A DNA stretch of 64,000 nucleotides from JBGSIC01 sp041751875 (lineage in GTDB: Bacteria > Bdellovibrionota > FAC87 > UBA2466 > JACKAF01): positions 124,001 through 188,000 of the forward strand of contig JBGSIC010000010.1 in assembly GCA_041751875.1 (NCBI GenBank), in the 5' to 3' direction. Positions 42,734 through 51,815 of this stretch are shown in pieces (within the stretch, counting starts at the first letter, position 1; each line of letters begins with the position of its first letter). The translations under genes were made by a program, and so were the position numbers. Below the pieces are notes generated by a model. That model searched no databases and had not been told where the DNA came from. It saw only the letters and a program-made list of their open reading frames with translations.

Positions 42734-44122
42734 TTACTTTGTCGTTACCGAAACGGCGCCGCTAATGAGGGTCGGCGCCTCCCAGGAAGCATGCAAAACT
42801 TGGGTTTCCTTCGAAAGGTGCGCCAAAGCACTCCCCAAGCACTCAAAAATGTTTCCTGAGATCAAAGTTTCCTTCACATAGTAGGCGCGTTCTCCCTTTA
42901 CCCACCACTCAGCGCCTTTCGCGACTCCCGAAAAATCGCCCGTGACCGAATCGACCTGTCCAGAGAAGCGGTTTACCCAAAGACACTCGTTTTGCCGCGA
43001 GAAGATGTCTTCCTGAAGTTTTTTCAGGGGCTCTTTTCCGCCTTCAAGTACCAAGCAGTGTGCTCCAGCGCTAGGTAAGCCTGCTGGACCTCCCACTGAA
43101 TTCCCCGTCGAAGGTATTTTGAGAGCATTGGCGGCGTACTGATCGACCACAAAAGATTTTAGTACACCTTTGTCGACGAGAGAGCGATTAGCGGTAGTAG
43201 CGCCCTCACGATCGAAGCGACAGGCCCCGGAACGATCTAGAGCGTGCGGTAAATCTTTGAGAGAAACAGCGGCGTCCAAGACTTTCTGCTCGCGATCGGT
43301 GAGCTTCCACTTGCCGGTGTTTTCCACCACACTTCGGCCATTGAGGTGGGTCGAAAGCCCAGACATAAAAATATCGATGACGGCTCTAGGACTAAAAAAC
43401 ACAAAACCTTTGTAGCTCTTGCCCGGGCCGGTCTTTAAACCGCGCACCACGTCTTCGCAAAAGGCTTTGGTGGTGGCAGAAAGTCGTTGCCCTACGTCCC
43501 GCGAGTGGCGGGCCATTTCGGAAAAGTAGTCGAAGCTGGTGATGTTATCTCCGTCGACTCCCATTCCCATCAAACTCCAACCCGCCTGGTGTTCCTGTTC
43601 CACTTTGTGGGTTCCCAACGAACTAGCGACCAAGAACAGAGAGCTACTTACCTCGACGCTGCCCTCATTTAGGCGAAAGCGTGGGGCGGAAACAGCGCAC
43701 GTCATTAACTCTTGGGCCCAGGCCTTTTGTTTTTGGAGGGGAAACCGGTGGAGATCAGATTCTGGGAAAAAAGACTTCGCTTCGTTTTCCCCTTGATTGG
43801 GTCCAATCGCGAGAAGAGCGTTTTCGGGAGAGAAAAGCGCGATTTCGACGGCTTGCTTCGCCAGCGTTTGAAGATCGTCTTTCGCGGTGGAATTTGCGGA
43901 GGCAAAGCCCGCTTTCGCTCCGCACATCACGCGCAGACCCAGCTGGAAACCATCGTTGGACGATGCCAAATGGAAATCTTGTTTCTCAAGCGTAATGCGA
44001 GTCTGTTCAGAGAATGTCCCGCAAACCTCCGCATGCGTCGCTCCGGCTTTCTTGGCAGACGCCAACAAAAGCTCGGCCGCTTGTTCGAGAGTTCCAGTTT
44101 CCGGAGCTAGAAATGTGTTCAT
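42734..44122 (-). CDS. pmbA: TldE/PmbA-family protein (metalloprotease partner subunit)
   Basis: A 462-residue member of the TldD/PmbA family. It lacks the HExxxH zinc motif, as TldE/PmbA does, and contains the family C-terminal stretches (GKSYKGFVFFSPRAVIDIF, ALDRSGACRFDREG, WVNRFSGQVDSVTGDFSGVAKGAEWWVKG). In E. coli TldD and TldE form a heterodimer that degrades unfolded or modified peptides inside the cell; TldE is the non-catalytic subunit. It overlaps tldD by four bases (ATGA), which favours heterodimer assembly. Confidence 0.92.
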   Translation of the reverse strand: MNTFLAPETGTLEQAAELLLASAKKAGATHAEVCGTFSEQTRITLEKQDFHLASSNDGFQLGLRVMCGAKAGFASANSTAKDDLQTLAKQAVEIALFSPENALLAIGPNQGENEAKSFFPESDLHRFPLQKQKAWAQELMTCAVSAPRFRLNEGSVEVSSSLFLVASSLGTHKVEQEHQAGWSLMGMGVDGDNITSFDYFSEMARHSRDVGQRLSATTKAFCEDVVRGLKTGPGKSYKGFVFFSPRAVIDIFMSGLSTHLNGRSVVENTGKWKLTDREQKVLDAAVSLKDLPHALDRSGACRFDREGATTANRSLVDKGVLKSFVVDQYAANALKIPSTGNSVGGPAGLPSAGAHCLVLEGGKEPLKKLQEDIFSRQNECLWVNRFSGQVDSVTGDFSGVAKGAEWWVKGERAYYVKETLISGNIFECLGSALAHLSKETQVLHASWEAPTLISGAVSVTTK

Positions 44123-45519
44123 TCCTGAATTCCTCCGATGGTGGCTCGGCAGCGAATGTAAGGACCTCCGGCATCAACCTTCGCGGGTTGGCCCTTTCCA
44201 CAATGTCCTGAGCCTAGGTCCAATTCAAACTCTTGTGATACCGCATCTACCGTCGACAATACTTCAAATGCTTGACCCGAAATGGTTGCTCCCTTGAGAA
44301 ACTCGACAATCTTTCCATCCTTGATTCGCGAAACACGTTGCGCACCAAACATGAACTCACCGGTCGCATCCGCTTGACCGCCGACGGGACCATCAACGAG
44401 GTAACCCTCTTTGGTAGAAGCAATGATGTCCGCCAGAGATTGTTTTCCCGGTTGGATATAGGTGTTTCGCATGCGAATAAGGGGTTCATCGTAGTACAGC
44501 CAAGCCCGCGCGCTCCCCGTGGGTTCCACCCCAAAGAGAGCTGCTGACTCACGGTTATGGAGGTAAGAAACGAGTTTTCCTTCACGAATGATTTCCGTGT
44601 TCTGAGTGGGAATGCCTTCGTCATCTACGAGCAGGTCGCCGCCTGCGTTCGGCGCCCCGGGGACCTGCCCGCCGTCCAGCAAAGTTATCAAAGGACTGGC
44701 AACCATGGTGCCGATTTTTCCCGCCGCCACCGATCCGGAAAGCACGAAGTCTGCTTCCACGGTATGTCCGATTGCCTCATGGGAAAGTAAACCGACCATC
44801 CCGGGGGATAAAATCAGCGTCGCAAGACCGCCTTGCACGCGGCCCGCCCCAGCAAGGTCGACCGCCAACTTGGCTGCTTGTTCCGAAAGATTGTCCCAAG
44901 AACGGGGTTCGAAAAGGCATTCCCAAGTTCCCGTTTTTCCCACCGACTCGTGCGCCACTGCGCGGTCACCGGCCTTCTCGGCAAAAGCCGAAAGACGAAA
45001 TTCATTTCGTGCCAGCTGAGAAACCGCGCAGGCGCCGTCGGTCGTGACGACAATTTTGTCTTCAAACATTTCGTTATAGGCGCATGAAGCGGAGTGAATG
45101 CTCGAGGACCGCTTCCGGGTTTTTTCTTCGGCTTCGCGAACCACCGATAGTTTGTCCGAAAGAGCCATTTTGCTCAATTTGTCATAGCCGGGCAGAGTGA
45201 ATTCTCCGCGAGCCATTTTAGTCTCTGGCAGTGCTTTGACTTTCGCCTGCTTCATTTCGCTTATTGATTGCGCGCAGGCAATCGCTTGTTTGAGAGCCTT
45301 CTCGACCGATGCAGGAGAGCTTTCTGACGTCGAAGCAAAGCCCCAGGTTCCGTTGACCAGCGTGCGTATACCCACGCCCGAGGTGAGGGCAGACTTCGCC
45401 TGCTTCACCAGTCCTTTTTGTACCTGGACAGTTTGCGAAGTGCGGCGGTGATAACGGATTTCAGCCCAGTGGGGTGAGCTTTGGACTACTTCTTCAAGGC
45501 GTTGTGCTAGGGCTTTCAT
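44119..45519 (-). CDS. tldD: TldD-family zinc metalloprotease
   Basis: A 466-residue catalytic subunit. The zinc motif HEAIGHTVEADF has H247, E248 and H252 in the HExxxH spacing typical of TldD. Other family stretches are GLATLILSPGMVGLL, VDDEGIPTQNTEIIREGKLV, MRNTYIQPG and ISGQAFEVLSTVDAV. It starts 26 bases inside the end of the upstream membrane-protein gene and overlaps tldE by four bases, so three genes appear coupled. No ribosomally made peptide precursor was recognised nearby that would be its substrate. Confidence 0.93.
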   Translation of the reverse strand: MKALAQRLEEVVQSSPHWAEIRYHRRTSQTVQVQKGLVKQAKSALTSGVGIRTLVNGTWGFASTSESSPASVEKALKQAIACAQSISEMKQAKVKALPETKMARGEFTLPGYDKLSKMALSDKLSVVREAEEKTRKRSSSIHSASCAYNEMFEDKIVVTTDGACAVSQLARNEFRLSAFAEKAGDRAVAHESVGKTGTWECLFEPRSWDNLSEQAAKLAVDLAGAGRVQGGLATLILSPGMVGLLSHEAIGHTVEADFVLSGSVAAGKIGTMVASPLITLLDGGQVPGAPNAGGDLLVDDEGIPTQNTEIIREGKLVSYLHNRESAALFGVEPTGSARAWLYYDEPLIRMRNTYIQPGKQSLADIIASTKEGYLVDGPVGGQADATGEFMFGAQRVSRIKDGKIVEFLKGATISGQAFEVLSTVDAVSQEFELDLGSGHCGKGQPAKVDAGGPYIRCRATIGGIQE

Positions 45520-46219
45520 TCGAGGCTCCTTTTAATTCGAGAAAATAGTGGCTGAGCCACACATCGACGAGGCAACCGACTACCATCGACAAAAACATTT
45601 GGACAACCAAACTCAGGCCAATGGCAATACTCGACGAAGCGAGTTCCGACCCAAAAAGGGAGGTACTCATATCGCCGACAACGTAAACCCAAACCATCAA
45701 AATAAGCGTAAAAAGCACCACTCCAATATGCAGAAAGATCCGTGGACGGGAAAGACGCTTTGATCGATCTAAGTAGGCCCAAAGATTCTGGCCTGGTTCA
45801 GACAGAATAAGATGGGGCACAAATAAATAAAGAGCCGCGAAGTAGAGGCCCGGCAAGAGAAGCGCGAGCATGCCCACCAATGTGATGAAACCGATCACGA
45901 GTGAGGCGAGAGCAAGAATTTTCCACTGGGCCCGAACCCGGTTGCAGGTTGATTGAAGGGCGCTCAGCGTTCCCTCCGGAGTGAACGCAACCGAGGCAAA
46001 AGTGGCAGCGGTGCTGAAAGTGGAAGCGATAAAAAGATATGGGGTGCCCGCCAGCGTCGCGATCGTTTCATTGCCAAGAGCGTCGCGCAGAAAATATTCA
46101 ACGACCAGATAACTGGCCGCCGGGATCTGCAACCCGAGAAAATGGAAAGGGTGGGCCAATAAGGAACGGCCGGATTTTGCTATCGGCGGCAGCAGAGCCT
46201 TGAAGTGCGAGCGCATCAA
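45494..46219 (-). CDS. Multi-spanning membrane protein of unknown function
   Basis: A 241-residue protein with about five to six hydrophobic segments (for example LALASLVIGFITLVGMLALLL, IFLHIGVVLFTLILMVWVY, IAIGLSLVVQMFLSMVVG). No family is named with confidence; the length and pattern resemble the membrane domain found in glycerophosphodiester phosphodiesterase-type proteins. There are two adjacent methionine codons at the start. Its 3' end overlaps tldD by 26 bases, so it may be the first gene of the tldD-tldE operon. Confidence 0.72.
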   Translation of the reverse strand: MMRSHFKALLPPIAKSGRSLLAHPFHFLGLQIPAASYLVVEYFLRDALGNETIATLAGTPYLFIASTFSTAATFASVAFTPEGTLSALQSTCNRVRAQWKILALASLVIGFITLVGMLALLLPGLYFAALYLFVPHLILSEPGQNLWAYLDRSKRLSRPRIFLHIGVVLFTLILMVWVYVVGDMSTSLFGSELASSSIAIGLSLVVQMFLSMVVGCLVDVWLSHYFLELKGASNESPSTTP

Positions 46220-46259
46220 CCGATTTTACAGGCAAACGAAAGGAAATTATACATAGGGC

Positions 46260-47960
46260 ATGGCAGATCTTTCTCCTCCCTATCAGTCCACCCCGTTACG
46301 CGTTCTTCACTTACGAGGGGAACCCTTCGAAATTGGCCGCCAGCATGGTGAAGCGGTTGGAGGCGACGCCAAAGAAGGCATGCTGAAGTTTTATCATGCG
46401 TTTTGGACCCGTTTGACCGAAGCCCCTCCCGGGCCGCGTTCCCAAAAGTGGGCTTGGGCGGCGGGCCAGTGGGCGATGAGCGCCTTTGTTTTGAAGAAGC
46501 TTCGCCGGCAGCTGCCGCCTTTCATGCTGGAATCCATCCAGGGGATGGCCAAAGCCACCGGGCTGGATCCCGAGCAGCTAATCCTGCAAACTCTCTTGCC
46601 CGACGTGGGGCCTTATACACAGGCCTTGGCGACGCGCCTCAATCCGCGTCTTAAAATGCCCGTGCAAATGCCCACGTTTGGTTGTTCCAGTTTCCTCTTT
46701 CGCGGGGATCGCTTTCTGCACGGACGCAATCTGGACTTCCCTGGGGTGGGTTACTGGGATCGCTTTCCTGTGATCCAGTGCGTGGAGCGCCCAGGCTTCT
46801 TGCGATACATAGGGTTTACCTCTGCCGGCGTTCCAGTAAGTGGAATTACCGGAGTGAATGAAGCGCAGATTTCCGTTTCCTTACATCAGCACTATTGTGA
46901 GGAAACCAATCTTGGTGGCCTCCTTCCTTTCTCGCTCGGAGAAGAGATTCTCAGTCGCGCCCGCAGCTTGGAAGAAGCCGTGGCAATTTTGCAGTCTAGC
47001 CGCGTCGCAACTGCGTGGGCATTTATTCTTACCGACGGTAAAACGCGGGAGGGGATGATCTACGAATGTCATCCGCGAGCGCACGGGATTCGTCGCCTTA
47101 CCCCCGCACGAAACCATCTTGCACATTCCAATTTTTTTCAAACCGCGGAATGCCAACCCCGCGAGTACGCTGCTACTGCCCGGATGAACTGGGACAACAG
47201 AGCGCGCGCTTACCGGTTGGAACATAATCTCGAGGCCTGCTCTGGAAAACTGAGCAGCGAGCGCGCCGTTCAAATTATTTCCGAACATTATGATCCTTAT
47301 TGGAAGAGCGATAAAGTCTTCAACCGCACCGTTTCGCAGATTTACAACATTCAAAGTCTCATCCTGGATACAGAGAACATGAAAGTGTTGATCGCGGAGG
47401 GAACAGCACCGGTTCATCTCGGCCAGTACCACGAATGGGATCTGGGAGAAATTTTTGCTGGCAAAGAAGGAAGAACGACGAACACTCTTCCCGGGTATCA
47501 ATTCAAAGACCCCCGCCAGAATCAGGCGAAGCATTACTATATTTGGAGTTTTATTCGGGCGATGGACGGCGATTACGAGGGAGCCCAGGAGTGGCTTGAA
47601 CGAGCTCTAGGGACCCATTTCTTCGCGGAGGGAGCGCTGACCGCTGCCGTGATCGACATGAAGAAAAAGCAGTACGCGGAGGCGCATAAAAAGTTGGAGA
47701 AAGCGCGTCTTGAGATCGAGGGGGACCTCAAGCCGGGACAGCAGGCACCCCCTGAGTATTTTGAAGTGTTGTTTTTCCAGGCGCGGGCGCATGACCTAGC
47801 GGGGGAACGAGACAAAGCCCTTTCGCTCTACCGCTTCCTCGCTCAGCATCGGGATCTCGAGGACAACAATATGCGGCTTCAGTGCCTCTCGGAAAAGCCT
47901 TACACAGAAAAGAAGCTTGACCGTATCATGATGCCTTACTCGTCCTATTTGCCCTACTAG
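46260..47960 (+). CDS. C45-type acyltransferase/peptidase-like protein with TPR tail
   Basis: A 566-residue protein. The N-terminal 390 residues resemble the acyl-CoA:6-aminopenicillanate acyltransferase / peptidase C45 family of N-terminal nucleophile hydrolases: LHLRGEPFEIGRQHGEAVGG, the nucleophile segment FGCSSFLF with C142, and FLHGRNLDFPG directly after. In classical members this Cys becomes the new N-terminus by autocleavage. The C-terminal 150 residues form TPR-like helices (AMDGDYEGAQEWLERAL, KKQYAEAHKKLEKARL, LAGERDKALSLYRFL). No signal peptide. Substrate unknown. Confidence 0.8.
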   Translation: MADLSPPYQSTPLRVLHLRGEPFEIGRQHGEAVGGDAKEGMLKFYHAFWTRLTEAPPGPRSQKWAWAAGQWAMSAFVLKKLRRQLPPFMLESIQGMAKATGLDPEQLILQTLLPDVGPYTQALATRLNPRLKMPVQMPTFGCSSFLFRGDRFLHGRNLDFPGVGYWDRFPVIQCVERPGFLRYIGFTSAGVPVSGITGVNEAQISVSLHQHYCEETNLGGLLPFSLGEEILSRARSLEEAVAILQSSRVATAWAFILTDGKTREGMIYECHPRAHGIRRLTPARNHLAHSNFFQTAECQPREYAATARMNWDNRARAYRLEHNLEACSGKLSSERAVQIISEHYDPYWKSDKVFNRTVSQIYNIQSLILDTENMKVLIAEGTAPVHLGQYHEWDLGEIFAGKEGRTTNTLPGYQFKDPRQNQAKHYYIWSFIRAMDGDYEGAQEWLERALGTHFFAEGALTAAVIDMKKKQYAEAHKKLEKARLEIEGDLKPGQQAPPEYFEVLFFQARAHDLAGERDKALSLYRFLAQHRDLEDNNMRLQCLSEKPYTEKKLDRIMMPYSSYLPY

Positions 47961-47970
47961 GAGCTTTGCC

Positions 47971-48018
47971 ATGACGCGTTTCCTATGCGCCGGATCTTAT
48001 GGCATACCAAAGAGATGA
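47971..48018 (+). CDS. Possible 15-residue leader peptide overlapping deoC
   Basis: AGGAG (47959-47963) is seven bases before an ATG that opens a frame MTRFLCAGSYGIPKR, ending at TGA 48016-48018. The stop overlaps the deoC ATG 48015 as ATGA. The Shine-Dalgarno sequence fits this mini-frame better than either deoC start, so ribosomes may reach deoC by reinitiation. No known attenuator peptide resembles it. Confidence 0.4.
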   Translation: MTRFLCAGSYGIPKR

Positions 48019-48818
48019 ACAAAGAAGTGTCCGCCGAAGAGGTTGGAGGAGTCATCGACCATACTTTCTTGAAAACAGAAAGAGAGGGCGTGTCGCCTGC
48101 CGATCAAAAAAAGGAAGTTCACAAGCTGGTCGCTGAGGCCCATCGCTGGGGGGCCTTTTCGGTTTGTGTTCGGGAAAAGCAAGTCGCTTACGCCAAGGAT
48201 CTTCTTTCGGCCTTGGGCAGTACCGTAAAAATAGTAAGTGTCATTGGCTTTCCGATCGGCGACGAATACTCGACGACGAGAAAAGTATCTCTTCTCGAGC
48301 AGGCGAGGGAAGACGGGGCGGATGAATTCGACATGGTTTTTAATGTTCAGGCTTTTCATCGGGGGGAAGTGGAGGTCGCTCGCCAAGATCTCATAGCGGT
48401 TTCGCGTGCGGCGGGCAGCCAGGTGTTAAAAGTCATTTTTGAGAACGCCTACCTGGCAGAGAATGAAAAGAAGCCTGTTTATGAAATGGCACGCAGGGCA
48501 TTCTTGGAGTCCTTTGATGGCGATGCTTCTCGACTCGCATCCCGTTTTTTCAAAACTTCAACTGGCTTTGCAAAGCCCCCGGAAGGTATTCCTGTGGGAG
48601 CGACTTTGCATGACGTAAGCTTGATGCACGCAGTGGGAGAAGGTGCCGTGGGGATCAAACCCGCGGGCGGAGTGAATAGTCTCGACGATGCAAAAGCGTA
48701 TTTCACGGCGGTGGGCAGCCCACGTCACGAGGGGAAAATGGACCCTGCGAAGTTTCGGATCGGCACAAGCAGTTTGCTTTCGAAATTATTTGGGGAAGCG
48801 GGACAGGGCGGTTATTAG
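48015..48818 (+). CDS. deoC: Deoxyribose-phosphate aldolase
   Basis: It cleaves 2-deoxyribose-5-phosphate to glyceraldehyde-3-phosphate and acetaldehyde in deoxynucleoside breakdown. The Schiff-base lysine is K180 (RFFKTSTGF) and the second active-site lysine K215 (VGIKPAGGV); the aspartate is in DEFDMVFNV. ATG 48015 gives 267 residues beginning MNKEVSAEEVGGVIDHT, matching family N-termini. An upstream ATG at 47985 in frame has no ribosome-binding site. It lies 54 bases behind the C45 gene and may be cotranscribed with it. Confidence 0.93.
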   Translation: MNKEVSAEEVGGVIDHTFLKTEREGVSPADQKKEVHKLVAEAHRWGAFSVCVREKQVAYAKDLLSALGSTVKIVSVIGFPIGDEYSTTRKVSLLEQAREDGADEFDMVFNVQAFHRGEVEVARQDLIAVSRAAGSQVLKVIFENAYLAENEKKPVYEMARRAFLESFDGDASRLASRFFKTSTGFAKPPEGIPVGATLHDVSLMHAVGEGAVGIKPAGGVNSLDDAKAYFTAVGSPRHEGKMDPAKFRIGTSSLLSKLFGEAGQGGY

Positions 48819-48867
48819 AGCGCATCTCAAAGCCCCCCGCTACTGCGGCTGGGTCTCGCAATGCACT

Positions 48868-49293
48868 CTAGTTTTCGGGTGGTTGAGTGGCGATAGCAAT
48901 TTTCTCGGCGCCGGCTGCTCGGGCTGCGTCCATAATCTTTACGGCATTTCCCAAGAAAACGGATTCATCCCCTCGAATAACGACGGTACGCTCCTCCGTA
49001 AGAGCAAGCTCAGACTTTAAAGTTTCGATCAGGGTCTCTTCGGTCGCGGTTTTTGAATTCACCGCGATTTGCCCACCTTGGGCCACTGTAATGTAAACGG
49101 GCTTGTTGGTGGAAGAGTTTGAGATGGAGGTCGATTTCGCGGAAGGCAGTTTCACATTGAAACCGCCCTCGAGCATGGCGCTACTGGAAATCATAAAGAT
49201 AATGAGAAGTACCAGAAACACGTCGGTTAAGGGCGTGATATTGATCTCGGCTACGATATTCTCATCTTCGTTTTCTTCAAAACGCATTCCCAT
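48868..49293 (-). CDS. Biopolymer transport protein ExbD/TolR
   Basis: A 141-residue inner-membrane protein with a short cytoplasmic N-terminus, one helix and a periplasmic domain. The family signature with the proton-carrying aspartate is visible in INITPLTDVFLVLLIIFMI. The periplasmic part (VYITVAQGGQIAVN, RTVVIRGDESVFLGNAVKIMDAARAAG) is normal. It works with the adjacent ExbB/TolQ protein to harvest proton-motive force for TonB-type transport or outer-membrane integrity. TonB, TolA and TolB are not in the window, so the sub-type stays open. Confidence 0.92.
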   Translation of the reverse strand: MGMRFEENEDENIVAEINITPLTDVFLVLLIIFMISSSAMLEGGFNVKLPSAKSTSISNSSTNKPVYITVAQGGQIAVNSKTATEETLIETLKSELALTEERTVVIRGDESVFLGNAVKIMDAARAAGAEKIAIATQPPEN

Positions 49294-49295
49294 CG

Positions 49296-49913
49296 TTAGC
49301 GCGCCTTTTCAAAAGAGTAGTCGAGGATTTCTTCTACCGTCAGTTTCACCTGGCTCATCGTCTGGTTAGCGAGAGTCACAAAAACGTTGTAGGTGATCAG
49401 TGCCACGATAGCGACAATCAGACCAGCAGCGGTCGCGATAAGGGCTTCGGAAATGCCGGCAGCAACCACGCTGAAACCGCCCGTTCCTTTTTGGGCCATC
49501 TCGTGAAACGCCTTTACGATACCGACGACGGTGCCGAGTAGTCCCACAAACGGAGCCGCGCTGCCAATCGTTCCTAAAATCCAGAGATTTCGTTTTAAGT
49601 ATCCCGTAAAGCGTACGCGGTTACGGTCGGTAATGCGTTCCGCCTGCTCGCGACTTCTTTGAGTATCAAGCGCCGTAAGAAAGAGATTGGAAAGGGGCTG
49701 TGTCTCCTCGTGACAAATTTTACGTGCCGCCTCTTGGTCACCGTTTTTAAGACTGCTGAAAAGTGAGTCGGTGAGTTTATTAATTTTAGGGCGAACCGTG
49801 AAAAAGGCATATGCCCTCTCGATAACGATAGCCCAGGTGAGTACCGAAAATACCAGGAGTGGCCACATTACCCAGCCACCGCCTAAGAAGAGATTTCCCA
49901 GAGTTGCGCCCAT
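49296..49913 (-). CDS. ExbB/TolQ-family proton channel subunit
   Basis: A 205-residue protein with three membrane helices (WVMWPLLVFSVLTWAIVI; SAAPFVGLLGTVVGIVKAFHEM; IATAAGLIVAIVALITYNVFV). The conserved threonine-rich third helix and GLLGTVVGI are the MotA/TolQ/ExbB signature. It ends two bases before the exbD-type gene begins. The N-terminal GNLFLGGGWVMWPLL start resembles ExbB more than TolQ. Confidence 0.92.
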   Translation of the reverse strand: MGATLGNLFLGGGWVMWPLLVFSVLTWAIVIERAYAFFTVRPKINKLTDSLFSSLKNGDQEAARKICHEETQPLSNLFLTALDTQRSREQAERITDRNRVRFTGYLKRNLWILGTIGSAAPFVGLLGTVVGIVKAFHEMAQKGTGGFSVVAAGISEALIATAAGLIVAIVALITYNVFVTLANQTMSQVKLTVEEILDYSFEKAR

Positions 49914-49935
49914 ATGTCCTTACCCTCGTTGTCTG

Positions 49936-49963
49936 AAAGTGCCAGGCACTAGAATAGCACTTT
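49936..49963. repeat. Short hairpin resembling a remnant of the palindromic element
   Basis: AAAGTGC (49936-49942) pairs with GCACTTT (49957-49963), and AGTGCC-A-GGCACT (49938-49950) is a second, nested palindrome. The words AAAGTGC and GGCAC also occur in the two full elements at 5.3 and 28.1 kb. It lies just upstream of the exbB-type gene. The relationship is tentative. Confidence 0.35.
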
Positions 49964-50113
49964 TGAGGAGAGGATGAGGAGATCTTCACAGTTGCAGCAC
50001 GATAAAGCCATACAGGCTTGGCAAAATAGGGAGAGACAGTTTGCCAGTCGGGCCTGTGCGACGCGTTACTACTCTTAACGCGCGCCTGGTCGCCCATGGA
50101 AGGAGCTATCAGG

Positions 50114-51766
50114 ATGAGACGTTTGTTCGGTAAAGTGGTGTATCTCGCAATCTTGTCCGCCTGTGGTGGACAGATTCAGCCCAGTGAACCCTGGACCATC
50201 ACCCCCATCAGCGCTCAAGAAGCGCGCCGAACGACCTTTCCGTATGCTTTTTCCGGCCAAATACTCAGCGTCGGGTCCGACGCGGTGTTGACCCAGTTTA
50301 GTGTCGATGTGATTGGGGCTGACCCCGCTGTGAATTCTGTTCTGAATCCTTTGGGCGATAAACGAGGCATTTTTCACATTTCACGTTCGGCTCTTAAAGC
50401 CGAAGTCGAAACGGTGGTGTTACCTGTATTGATCACGGCCCCAGCCCACGAAGCGACAGTCTTCTACCTTGAAGTAAAAACGGATTGCTTCACGCTGACC
50501 TGTCCGGGCCGTCCTGCCCATACCCTGCGTCTGAGAACCTCCAGCGTGTTGCCCGCGCGAGCAGGAACGTCGGACGAAGCCTATTCGGCAGCCAATGCCG
50601 AGCGCGCCATTCGCACTCTCGGAGCGAACCAACTTTTTGGCCAGCTTAATCAACAACAAAAATTCGATTCCACGTTGCAGCAGGTCCTGGCGAGTTCAAA
50701 AAATGGCGATCAACTCACCAACATTTTGGTGGTGCTCAATCGATCCGGTGAGGCAGACCGTGCCCGATTAGTGGCGAATCTCTTGGCGTCGGCAACACCC
50801 CCGAGTGGCGCGATAGATTTTGCAAGTATCCTCAGTGGGGTGATGCGGTCGGTGGTTCCGACTCTGGCTAGTATCAGTCCTGAGTTTGCGGCGGCCCTTT
50901 CGGTGGCCAAAAGTGTGCTCCCCTACCTGAAACCGCTTCTAACCGAGATTGTGGAAAAAGGAGAGGGCGGAACTCTAGCAAAAATTTTAGCATTGGTTTT
51001 AACTGGCCAAAGTGCCGATCGAAATCTGACGTCGATGGGAACGATTTTAGCTAGTAGCCACAGGGCTCAGTTGGGTATGGGAGGATTTCTTCCGTACGCA
51101 GCGGAAATAGCGTCGCCGGCAGCGGAGGCGAGTGCGTTTGGCTCGGTTTTATATCGCTCCCTTGTGCACGCGGAGGCCCCTGGCATTTCGGTAAGCCATG
51201 ATCCTGCACAGGAATTGATTGTTCCCTATGTTCGAAATCTTATTCAAGCATTAGGGGGTAAAGATGGAAATGAGCTTCGCCTTTTGTTTAATCGCTTGGT
51301 AGGACGTTCCAATCCGCTAAAAGCTTTAAAAACATTTCCCGCGAGCCAAGAAGAAGCTAAACAGTTTAGTCTTCTCGCTCCCCATCTCGTTACGCTTACC
51401 GATGGACTTAACGGCCAGTACGAAGTTCCTTTGACCCATTTTCTCATGCCTATCATCAACAGCCGAAACCCGGCGGAGTCTTTGGCCCGAACCATTCGTG
51501 ACTCCCAATCTGGCGAAGGTGAAGTGGGGGGACTTTTGAAGCAGATTTTTCCCGGGGTTGATAAGGTTTGGAGTGAAAACGTTTCACAGAAACAGCTTTT
51601 TGCTGCTCAGCTCGTGCAAGGCGCTTTACGGGGAGAATACCAAGACGTCGTTGTTTTAAAAGATTTGGAAGGCTCGCCCGCGATCATCATCTCCGCTCAA
51701 GCGCGAGATCTTTTTAAGATCGCCCAGCTTCCTAACGTGGAACGTCTTGTGGCAGTGAACGAGTAG
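50114..51766 (+). CDS. Large lipoprotein of unknown function
   Basis: A 550-residue protein with a lipoprotein signal: MRRLFGKVVYLAILSACGGQ, lipobox LSAC. ATG 50114 is chosen because AGGAG lies eight bases before it; an in-frame ATG six codons earlier contains that site. The first 130 mature residues are beta-rich, with four cysteines of which two are in KTDCFTLTCPG. The rest is mainly helical (SILSGVMRSVVPTLASISPE, KSVLPYLKPLLTEIVEKGEGG). No family is recognised. Probably anchored in the outer membrane. Confidence 0.75.
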   Translation: MRRLFGKVVYLAILSACGGQIQPSEPWTITPISAQEARRTTFPYAFSGQILSVGSDAVLTQFSVDVIGADPAVNSVLNPLGDKRGIFHISRSALKAEVETVVLPVLITAPAHEATVFYLEVKTDCFTLTCPGRPAHTLRLRTSSVLPARAGTSDEAYSAANAERAIRTLGANQLFGQLNQQQKFDSTLQQVLASSKNGDQLTNILVVLNRSGEADRARLVANLLASATPPSGAIDFASILSGVMRSVVPTLASISPEFAAALSVAKSVLPYLKPLLTEIVEKGEGGTLAKILALVLTGQSADRNLTSMGTILASSHRAQLGMGGFLPYAAEIASPAAEASAFGSVLYRSLVHAEAPGISVSHDPAQELIVPYVRNLIQALGGKDGNELRLLFNRLVGRSNPLKALKTFPASQEEAKQFSLLAPHLVTLTDGLNGQYEVPLTHFLMPIINSRNPAESLARTIRDSQSGEGEVGGLLKQIFPGVDKVWSENVSQKQLFAAQLVQGALRGEYQDVVVLKDLEGSPAIIISAQARDLFKIAQLPNVERLVAVNE

Positions 51767-51815
51767 CCGCAACGCCCTTTGTTTCAACCCACATCGTCTG
51801 ATAAAACTCACTAAG

